Source: Palsa-870 sp035937155 (GTDB lineage: Bacteria > Chloroflexota > Dormibacteria > Dormibacterales > Dormibacteraceae). From it: DNA of 64,000 nt. Under the pieces are notes generated by a model. That model was not told the origin of the DNA, did no database searches, and saw only the letters and a list, made by a program, of their open reading frames with translations. Location: contig DASYVJ010000077.1 of assembly GCA_035937155.1 (NCBI GenBank), positions 1 to 64,000 of the forward strand, read 5' to 3'. Position numbers and translations under genes: made by a program. Shown piece after piece: positions 58,127 to 64,000 of this stretch. Every line of letters begins with the position of its first letter. Positions within the stretch are counted from its first letter, which is position 1.

Positions 58127-59770
58127 GTGAAGGTTCGCGCCCGCGATCCGCAGCAGGCCTGGAAGGAAGACTTCGAGTCGAGTCCTGCACGTGACGACGG
58201 CATCGAGACGTCGACGATCTCGGGGATACCGCTCAAACCGCTGTACACGACCGACGACCTGCCACGACGCCAGGAAGAGTTCCCCGGCCAGTTTCCCTAC
58301 ACCCGCGGAATTCATACGAGTGGGTACCGAGGGCGCTTGTGGACGATGCGCCAGTTCTCGGGTTTCGCGACGGCCGAGGAGACAAATCGCCGCTACAAGT
58401 ACCTGCTCGCCAACGGGCAGACGGGGCTGTCGGTGGCCTTTGACATGCCCACCCTGATGGGGCAGGATTCTGACGCGCCTACCAGCAGGGGCGAGATAGG
58501 TCACTGCGGGGTTGCGATTGACTCCCTGGCCGACATGGAGACGCTCTTCGGCGGCATCCCATTGGGCGAGATCACGACTTCGATGACGATCAACTCGCCG
58601 GCGGCGATCCTGCTTTGCATGTACATCGCGGTCGCTGAAGAGCAGGGGGTTCCTGCGTCGCAGCTCGGTGGCACGCTCCAGAACGACATCCTCAAAGAGT
58701 TCATCGCGCAGAAGGAGTTCATCTTTCCGCCGGCTCCCTCCATGCGCCTGGTGGTCGACTCCATCGAGTACTGCGCGAAAGAGGTGCCTCAGTGGAACAC
58801 GATCTCCATCTCCGGATATCACATTCGTGAGGCGGGCTCGACTGCAGCCCAGGAGCTGGCGTTCACACTCGCGGACGGCATGGCGTACGTCGATGCGTGC
58901 CTGGAGCGCGGCATGCGAATCGATGACTTCGCACCGCGCTTGTCCTTTTTCTTCGACGCGCACATTGACTTCTTCGAGGAAATCGCAAAGTTCCGCGCCG
59001 CGCGCAGGATCTGGGCGCGGTGGATGCGCGAGCGCTACGGCGCGCAGGACGAGCGCTCGTTGAAGCTCCGCTTCCACACGCAAACCGCGGGCGTGTCGCT
59101 GACCGCGCAGCAGCCGGAGCTGAACATCGCCCGGACGGCGATCGAAGCGCTTGCCGCGGTGTTGGGTGGGACGCAGTCGCTCCACACCAACGCGATGGAT
59201 GAGGTGCTGGCGCTGCCGACTGACAAGTCCGCGCGCATCGCGCTGCGCACGCAGCAGCTGCTCGCCTACGAGTCCGGCGTGGCCAACACGATCGACCCGC
59301 TTGGAGGCAGCTATTTCGTCGAAGCTTTGACTGACGAGATGGAGCTGCAGGCCGAGAGGTATTTCAAGCAAATCGAAGATCTGGGTGGTGTCATCCCCGC
59401 AATCGAGGCGAGCTTTTTCCAGAAGGAGATCGGCGACGCAGCCTTTCGCTACCAGCAGGAGCTCGAGCAGAAGCACCGGATCGTCGTGGGCGTGAATGAT
59501 TTCACCGTCGACGAGGATGTGCCGATCGAGATCCTCCGCATCGACCCGAAGCTGGAGAGTGAGCAGATCGCGCGCGTCCGCGAAGTGCGCAGGAAGCGCG
59601 ACCAGGCGAGGTGCTCCAATGCGCTGACCGGCTTGCGGAAAGCGGCCGCAGGCACGGACAACCTGATGCCGTACATCCTCGAGGCAGTTCGCGCTTACGC
59701 CACGGAGGGCGAGATCATGAACACGTTGATCGAGGTGTTCGGGATCTACACCGAAAAGGCCGTCGTATGA
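58127..59770 (+). CDS. icmA: Acyl-CoA mutase large subunit, isobutyryl-CoA mutase type
   Basis: 547 residues from GTG 58127. The same TIM-barrel plan as the mutase at 41330, but the two specificity positions differ: Phe in WTMRQFSGF instead of Tyr, and Gln in LKEFIAQKEF instead of Arg. Those are the residues of Streptomyces isobutyryl-CoA mutase. FDMPTLMGQDSD also follows that enzyme rather than methylmalonyl-CoA mutase. It should interconvert isobutyryl-CoA and butyryl-CoA with adenosylcobalamin. MeaB precedes it and the B12 subunit follows with a 4-base overlap. Confidence 0.9.
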   Translation: MKVRARDPQQAWKEDFESSPARDDGIETSTISGIPLKPLYTTDDLPRRQEEFPGQFPYTRGIHTSGYRGRLWTMRQFSGFATAEETNRRYKYLLANGQTGLSVAFDMPTLMGQDSDAPTSRGEIGHCGVAIDSLADMETLFGGIPLGEITTSMTINSPAAILLCMYIAVAEEQGVPASQLGGTLQNDILKEFIAQKEFIFPPAPSMRLVVDSIEYCAKEVPQWNTISISGYHIREAGSTAAQELAFTLADGMAYVDACLERGMRIDDFAPRLSFFFDAHIDFFEEIAKFRAARRIWARWMRERYGAQDERSLKLRFHTQTAGVSLTAQQPELNIARTAIEALAAVLGGTQSLHTNAMDEVLALPTDKSARIALRTQQLLAYESGVANTIDPLGGSYFVEALTDEMELQAERYFKQIEDLGGVIPAIEASFFQKEIGDAAFRYQQELEQKHRIVVGVNDFTVDEDVPIEILRIDPKLESEQIARVREVRRKRDQARCSNALTGLRKAAAGTDNLMPYILEAVRAYATEGEIMNTLIEVFGIYTEKAVV

Positions 59771-60186
59771 CGCCCACCGCAGTGCGCCCGGTCAGGATCA
59801 TCGTCGCCAAGGTCGGGCTGGACGGCCATGACCGCGGCGTGAAGGTGGTCGCTCGCGCGCTGCGCGACGCCGGCTACGAGGTCATCTACACGGGCCTGCG
59901 GCAGACACCGGAGATGGTCGTTGACGCCGCGCTGCAGGAGGACGCTCAGGTCATCGGGCTCTCGATTCATTCAGGCGCGCACATGACGCTTTTCCCCGCG
60001 GTGGTCCAGGAGCTCAAGCGTCGCAAAGCCACCGACATCGTGGTCTTTGGCGGAGGGATCATCCCTGACGACGACATCGCAGCCTTGAAGAAGCAGGGCG
60101 TGGAGCAACTCTTCACGCCTGGCACGCCGCTCCAGGAGATAGTCGACTGGCTGCGCCATCGCTTTCCTGAGGGCGGCGCCTCCTAG
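59767..60186 (+). CDS. icmB: Cobalamin-binding small subunit of acyl-CoA mutase
   Basis: 139 residues from ATG 59767. The B12 motif is GLDGHDRGVKV (DxHxxG, cobalt-coordinating His), with IGLSIHSGAHMT and VVFGGGIIPDDD completing the SxL...GG signature. It completes the mutase encoded just upstream and, as the only B12 subunit in the window, might also serve the methylmalonyl-CoA mutase at 41330. Last gene of the run. Confidence 0.94.
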   Translation: MTPTAVRPVRIIVAKVGLDGHDRGVKVVARALRDAGYEVIYTGLRQTPEMVVDAALQEDAQVIGLSIHSGAHMTLFPAVVQELKRRKATDIVVFGGGIIPDDDIAALKKQGVEQLFTPGTPLQEIVDWLRHRFPEGGAS

Positions 60187-60207
60187 CCCCAGAGCGCGAG
60201 CGGTTTT

Positions 60208-60750
60208 CTAGTTCGTGGTGACGATCGTCCCGGCGACCTTGTCGTGGATGGCTTGCTTCCGCGGGTCCCACAGCTGCCACAGCCACCCGATGGCCCCGAT
60301 GATGCAGACCGTAAAGGCGACCTCGAGCCACCAGATGAATCCCCTGAGTGCTGCCTTGCCCATGGTGGGGTACTGGCCGGTCGCCACGTCGCGCACCTTG
60401 AAACCGAACGGCATCATTCCGATCGACGCACCGCGCGTGCTCCAGAAGTAGCCGAAATAACCCACGACGAGAATCAGGTTGATGAGCCCCGCGAATCCGC
60501 GGGCATCCCTGAGGATCGTGTCGACGATGATGAAGACGACGATGATGATGACGAAGTCGATCAGGCCGCCCACGATTCGCATCCCGGGGCTGGCCAGGTT
60601 GCCTGGGGTAGCCATCGCATAGCCGCCGCCGCCGCCCGGAGGCATCATCGGCGGTTGGCCGGCGCCCGGGGGTGGGGGCGGAGGAGGCATCATCGGCGGA
60701 TCGGGAGGCGGCGGTGGGTTCTGCATACCTTCGGGACCCTCCTCTACCAT
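60208..60750 (-). CDS. RDD-family membrane protein with polyproline arm
   Basis: 180 residues. About 45 residues of PPPPPDPPMMPPPPPPP and glycine, then the RDD domain: GMRIVGGLIDFVIIIVVFIIVDTI, INLILVVGYFGYFWSTRGASIGMMPFGFKVRDVATG and a third helix ending WDPRKQAIHDKVAGTIVV-like (AGTIVTTN). The SIGMMPFGFKVRD and KQAIHDKVAGT blocks are diagnostic. RDD proteins may transport ions or solutes. GTG/ATG choice near 60750; divergent from rplY. Confidence 0.88.
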   Translation of the reverse strand: MVEEGPEGMQNPPPPPDPPMMPPPPPPPGAGQPPMMPPGGGGGYAMATPGNLASPGMRIVGGLIDFVIIIVVFIIVDTILRDARGFAGLINLILVVGYFGYFWSTRGASIGMMPFGFKVRDVATGQYPTMGKAALRGFIWWLEVAFTVCIIGAIGWLWQLWDPRKQAIHDKVAGTIVTTN

Positions 60751-60828
60751 TCTGTTGGACGGCGCCCGGCGGGTCGCCGCAGGCTATTGCCGTATCATAA
60801 CCACCGCCTCTCAACCCGAGGCCTGACC

Positions 60829-61488
60829 ATGCAACTCAAAGCTTCCACACGCGAACTTCTAGGCAAGCGCTCTCGCCGGCTCTACGGCCAGGGCAAGCTG
60901 GCCGCGGTCGTCTACGGGCACAACACCAAGCCGACGCCGCTGACCCTGGAGCGACTTGAGTTCCAGAAGGTTTTCGTCAAGTCCGGGCGCACGCACCTGG
61001 TCGACCTCGTCGTGGACGGTGAACGCACCGAGAAGGTCCTCGTACGCGAGATCCAGACGCACCCTCGGCGCCTGGGCCCCATCCACGTCGACTTCTATCA
61101 GGTCAACCTCGAAGAGAAGATCACTGTCGAAGTGCCCATTCACCTCGTGGGTGAGTCGGCCGCCGTCAAGCGTGGCGACGCGGACATCCTGCAGCCCCTC
61201 CACTCGCTCCGCGTCGAGTGCCTTCCTTCCGACATTCCAGAGGCCTTCGAGGTGGACTTGACATCTCTCGAGGAGATCGAGTCAGAACTTCGCATCTCCG
61301 ACATTACGTTGCCAAAGGGCGTAACTGTGCTCATCGACCCCGAGGAGCTCGTGGTCAAGATCATCAAGAAGCGCGAGATGAAGGTCGAAGAGGAAGCCCC
61401 TGCTGTGGAAGCCGCCATAGGTGTTGAAGGCGAGGCTGCTGCAGAGGGCGAAGCCGGCGCGGAGGAAGCCGCCGAGACCAAGGAATGA
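60829..61488 (+). CDS. rplY: Ribosomal protein bL25, long (CTC) form
   Basis: 219 residues from ATG 60829. N-terminal domain LKASTRELLGKRSRRLYGQGKLAAVVYGH, then FQKVFVKSGRTHLVDL, REIQTHPRRLGPIHVDFYQV, the CTC beta domain (VEVPIHLVGESAAVKRGD, LPSDIPEAFEVDLTSLE) and an acidic alanine-rich tail. bL25 binds 5S rRNA in the large subunit. A TATCAT at 60793 could be a -10 box, but no -35 was found. Its stop overlaps the MscS gene. Confidence 0.93.
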   Translation: MQLKASTRELLGKRSRRLYGQGKLAAVVYGHNTKPTPLTLERLEFQKVFVKSGRTHLVDLVVDGERTEKVLVREIQTHPRRLGPIHVDFYQVNLEEKITVEVPIHLVGESAAVKRGDADILQPLHSLRVECLPSDIPEAFEVDLTSLEEIESELRISDITLPKGVTVLIDPEELVVKIIKKREMKVEEEAPAVEAAIGVEGEAAAEGEAGAEEAAETKE

Positions 61489-62057
61489 CCTCGCCGCCGT
61501 TGCAGGCGACCTCGTTGCTTCCTTTCGTCTCGGATCAGAACCTCGTCTACCTCGTCGTCGGCCTAGTCGTCTTCCTGGTCTTCGTCGCCGGGTCCCGGTA
61601 CGTCTCCAACAGGGTGGTCGCGGCGCTTCGCCGGCGGAATGTGCGCTCGGACGTGGTCCAGATCGGGGGCCGTGTCGTCACGGTCGTCCTGATCGTGCTG
61701 GGGATCTGGTTCGCGATCGGGTTTGCGTTCCAGAGCCAGAATTTCACCCTCGCCGGCATCCTGCTGGCCACCATCGTTGCCAGCTTCGGCGTGCAGGACC
61801 TGCTCAAGGATTACGTCTCGGGCTATTACGTGCTGCTCGAGCGCCACTTCAGGGTGGGCGACCGGATCTCGCTGGAGGGCGTGGGTTCGGGCACGGTGCT
61901 GGAGGTGAAGTTGAGGGTGACGCTGTTGAAGACCGATGCAGGCGACCTGGTCGTGGTGCCGAACTCGGAGCTGTTCAACAAGTCGGTGACGGTGCACGTT
62001 CGAGCCGCCGAGCGAGTGGCGGAGACGTCGGAGACTAAGCCAGAGCCCCCAGCGTGA
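61485..62057 (+). CDS. Small-conductance mechanosensitive channel (MscS family)
   Basis: 190 residues. Two membrane helices, then the pore helix FTLAGILLATIVASFGVQDLLKDYVSGYYVLLERHFRVGD and the beta domain GTVLEVKLRVTLLKTDAGDLVVVPNSELFNK, the MscS signature VPN. It is shorter than E. coli MscS, missing most of the C-terminal cage. It probably opens under osmotic downshock. ATG 61485 overlaps the rplY stop; the 3' end overlaps the convergent kinase-like gene by 23 bases. Confidence 0.9.
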   Translation: MTSPPLQATSLLPFVSDQNLVYLVVGLVVFLVFVAGSRYVSNRVVAALRRRNVRSDVVQIGGRVVTVVLIVLGIWFAIGFAFQSQNFTLAGILLATIVASFGVQDLLKDYVSGYYVLLERHFRVGDRISLEGVGSGTVLEVKLRVTLLKTDAGDLVVVPNSELFNKSVTVHVRAAERVAETSETKPEPPA

Positions 62058-62655
62058 TGCGGTAGAGCGCCTCGAGCTGCTTACCCTCGATGGCCGACTC
62101 TTCGGACAGCAGCTCGCGAATGACCTGCGACGCGAGCTCGACATGGATCCCGGCCGCAACCTGCGTGGCCAGCGACCGCAGGTGAAAGGTGTGATCCGGC
62201 TGGTCTGATCTGCCGTCGAGCTCGACCGTGATGGTGTCGAGCTGCACCACCTTCGACCATTTCTCCACCTCTGCGGCTCCGGTCTCTGGCGCGTCCGACA
62301 GGTGAAGGCAGTTGAGCCCGCCGAAGATTCCGTACCGCTCGCGCAATGAGCCAGGTCGCGACTGCGCGATGCGCGTTTCACCGAGGTCGTAGCGCATCTG
62401 CGTGAGCGCCTCGGCCGAGGCGGTGACGCGGCCGACGATGAGTGGCAGCGCGGACATGAAATCGACGAGCCAGGGAAAGAATGGCCGGCCCTGCAGGAAG
62501 TCGTAGTGGCTCTCGATCAGGGCGACCGGCGGTTGGAACCAGGCCAGCGATTCAACCTTCCAATCGCGCTCCGAGGAGAGCCAGCCCCAAATGCCCGCGC
62601 GGGGGGAAGGACGGTAGGCGGCGTCGGGTTTAAAGATCACGAGGGCGTCGGCCAC
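62035..62655 (-). CDS. Divergent nucleoside diphosphate kinase with C-terminal extension
   Basis: 206 residues. The first 130 follow the NDK fold with catalytic residues in place: Lys9 in VIFKPDA, Tyr51 in SHYDFLQGRPFFPWLVDFM, Arg88, Arg105 in PGSLRERYG, Asn115 and His118 in GLNCLHLSD (canonical NxxHxSD). Overall identity to ordinary NDK looks low, with changes such as SALPLIVG for SGPVV, and about 75 extra residues follow (for example QLDTITVELDGRSDQPDHTFHL). It should move terminal phosphates between nucleotides, or be a repurposed relative. It is 29 bases after rarA on the same strand. Confidence 0.75.
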   Translation of the reverse strand: MADALVIFKPDAAYRPSPRAGIWGWLSSERDWKVESLAWFQPPVALIESHYDFLQGRPFFPWLVDFMSALPLIVGRVTASAEALTQMRYDLGETRIAQSRPGSLRERYGIFGGLNCLHLSDAPETGAAEVEKWSKVVQLDTITVELDGRSDQPDHTFHLRSLATQVAAGIHVELASQVIRELLSEESAIEGKQLEALYRITLGALA

Positions 62656-62684
62656 GAAGCGAAATGCTACTTGGGACCGGGATA

Positions 62685-63923
62685 CTACTTTTTGTCGCGC
62701 GGGTTGGGCTTGTAGACCTTGCGCCCTTTGAGCTTCTCCGGCATGTGCGCCTGCTCCGCCACGCCGCCCTCGTAATCGTGGGCATACCTGTAACCCCTGC
62801 CGTAGCCCATCGACTTCATCAATCCGGTCGGAGCGTTGCGCAGATGCATCGGGACGGGCTCGTTGCCGGTTTCCTGGATAAGCTCGCGCGCCGCGCCGTA
62901 AGAGGTGAGGGCGGAGTTGGACTTCGGCGCGAGGGCGAGGTAGAGCGCAGCCTCGGTCAGCGGGAGGACGGCTTCCGGCATCCCGACAAAGTGCGCCGCC
63001 TGCTGGGCCGCCATCGCGATTGGGAGCGCCTGAGGGTCGGCCAGACCGATGTCTTCGGCCGCGAGGATGACGAGCCGCCGGGCCACGAACAGCGGATCCT
63101 CGCCCGCTTCGAGCATGCGCGCCATCCAGTAGACAGCCGCGTCCGGGTTGCTGCCGCGGACGCTCTTGATCAGTGCCGAGACGATGTCGTAGTGCTGGTC
63201 GCCGGCGCGGTCGTACAGCAGGTGGCGCTGCTGCAGCGCCTGCTCGATGTGCTCGACCGAGATCGGCTCCTCACCGGCCAGCGCGGCTGAAGCCTCCAGA
63301 CCATTGAGCGCGACTCGGGCGTCGCCGCGCGAAGCCTCGAGGAGAGCGTCCATCCCGTGGTCGTCGATCCGAGCATCCAGCTCGGCGAGCCCTCGCTGCA
63401 CGACCAGCTTGAGCTCGTCGCGCTCCAGCGGCTCCAGGCGGAAGACACGGCTCCGCGAGAGGAGGGGCGCGATGACCTCGAAGGAAGGGTTCTCGGTTGT
63501 GGCCCCGATCAGGGTGACTGTTCCGTCCTCGACGTGGGGCAGGATCGCGTCCTGCTGCGCCTTGTTGAAGCGGTGGATCTCGTCGATGAACATCACCGTG
63601 CGAATACCGGCCCGGCGGTGGATCTTGGCCTCGGCCACGACCTTGCGGAGGTCGGCGACGCCCGCCGTCACCGCGGACATCGAGACCATGCGCGCGCTCG
63701 TCTCGGTCGCCAGCAGGCCCGCCAGGGTGGTCTTCCCGCTTCCCGGCGGCCCCCACAGCACGATGCTCGGCAGGTGACCCGACCGGGTCAGGTGCCTCAG
63801 GACATCGACTACCTGCCGCTGGCCGATGAGATCGTCGAACGTCTTGGGCCGCATCTTGGTCGCCAGGGGGGCGTTCGGCTCTGGCATCGCCGGCACCTCG
63901 AAAAGCTCGCCCTGGCCCGCCAC
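62685..63923 (-). CDS. rarA: Replication-associated recombination protein RarA (MgsA)
   Basis: 412 residues. RPKTFDDLIGQ, Walker A GPPGSGKTT, Walker B FIDEIHRFNKAQQDAILPHVE, sensor GATTENPSFEV and the C-terminal tetramerisation part (VYWMARMLEAGEDPLFVARRLVILAAEDIGLADP, NAPTGLMKSMGYGRGYRYAHDYEGG). It is a clamp-loader-like AAA+ ATPase acting at stalled replication forks. GTG 63923 gives the normal N-terminus (GQGELFEVP). Confidence 0.95.
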   Translation of the reverse strand: MAGQGELFEVPAMPEPNAPLATKMRPKTFDDLIGQRQVVDVLRHLTRSGHLPSIVLWGPPGSGKTTLAGLLATETSARMVSMSAVTAGVADLRKVVAEAKIHRRAGIRTVMFIDEIHRFNKAQQDAILPHVEDGTVTLIGATTENPSFEVIAPLLSRSRVFRLEPLERDELKLVVQRGLAELDARIDDHGMDALLEASRGDARVALNGLEASAALAGEEPISVEHIEQALQQRHLLYDRAGDQHYDIVSALIKSVRGSNPDAAVYWMARMLEAGEDPLFVARRLVILAAEDIGLADPQALPIAMAAQQAAHFVGMPEAVLPLTEAALYLALAPKSNSALTSYGAARELIQETGNEPVPMHLRNAPTGLMKSMGYGRGYRYAHDYEGGVAEQAHMPEKLKGRKVYKPNPRDKK

Positions 63924-64000
63924 AAGCGAATTTTGACTCCGATACGGCCTTTGGGCCCGATTCGCTCCACATTCATACCTATGGCGCGGTTCTGGGTCCT

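Noticed and set aside
60793..60798. TATCAT as a -10 box for rplY
   Set aside because: No recognisable -35 hexamer at 16-18 bases upstream; left as a remark only.
63981..64000. ATG at 63981 reading MARFWV to the window edge
   Set aside because: Only 20 bases are visible and there is no clear ribosome binding site; too little to call a gene.

Overview
The window is GC-rich bacterial chromosome, densely packed with genes on both strands. Most neighbouring genes overlap by 1-4 bases (ATGA, GTGA, TTGA junctions), and no gene-free stretch exceeds 300 bases. There is no rRNA, tRNA or CRISPR array that I can see. The gene mix is a multi-GAF histidine kinase, DUF5317, DUF4190/DUF4013, RDD, LCP, a WS/DGAT acyltransferase, split B12-dependent mutases, several acyl-CoA dehydrogenases and a FixC-type oxidoreductase. 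This suggests an aerobic soil-type heterotroph of the Chloroflexota/Dormibacterota/Actinobacteriota kind. The placement is inference from gene content; no marker gene in the window settles it.

Layout. Positions 1-7.9 kb are a minus-strand run: an isochorismate synthase fragment, a double-headed MerR regulator, an HtrA-like protease, a secreted lytic transglycosylase, an FtsH-like membrane protease, DUF5317, an M20 amidohydrolase and an OmpR-type response regulator. Positions 7.9-13.6 kb are a signalling locus: the response regulator, a 37-residue membrane peptide, a receiver-only protein, a 1342-residue GAF/PAS histidine kinase and a degenerate DHp protein that resembles a histidine phosphotransferase. 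Positions 13.7-30.7 kb hold housekeeping and mixed metabolism: MBL hydrolase, rlmN, lgt, gltX, S51-like protein, alpha/beta hydrolase, plsC, epimerase, threonine dehydratase, galU, CoA-transferase, coaE and fixC. An intact IS481-family element lies at 30.8-31.9 kb. After it come a membrane-anchored molybdopterin oxidoreductase, an S9 peptidase fused to an FHA domain, a WS/DGAT acyltransferase and a MOSC protein.

Positions 39.2-49.1 kb form one long plus-strand operon for fatty-acid and propionate carbon. It encodes two SCP2-like proteins, 3-hydroxyacyl-CoA dehydrogenase, methylmalonyl-CoA epimerase, methylmalonyl-CoA mutase large subunit, carboxyltransferase beta subunit, succinyl-CoA synthetase and an acyl-CoA dehydrogenase. 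Together they cover propionyl-CoA to succinyl-CoA to succinate. The biotin carboxylase subunit and a dedicated B12 subunit for this mutase are not in the window. Positions 51.8-60.2 kb hold a second run: two acyl-CoA dehydrogenases, small membrane proteins, an LCP cell-wall protein, and a MeaB-type GTPase with a mutase pair whose active-site residues fit isobutyryl-CoA mutase. The right end carries RDD, bL25, MscS, a divergent nucleoside diphosphate kinase and rarA.

The most unusual feature is a family of seven 175-201 bp inverted-repeat elements, R1-R7, between 12.6 and 38.5 kb. Each fills nearly a whole intergenic gap. The arms are complementary within a copy but differ between copies, and the hairpins covary. 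Several copies contain or touch the start codons of neighbouring genes.
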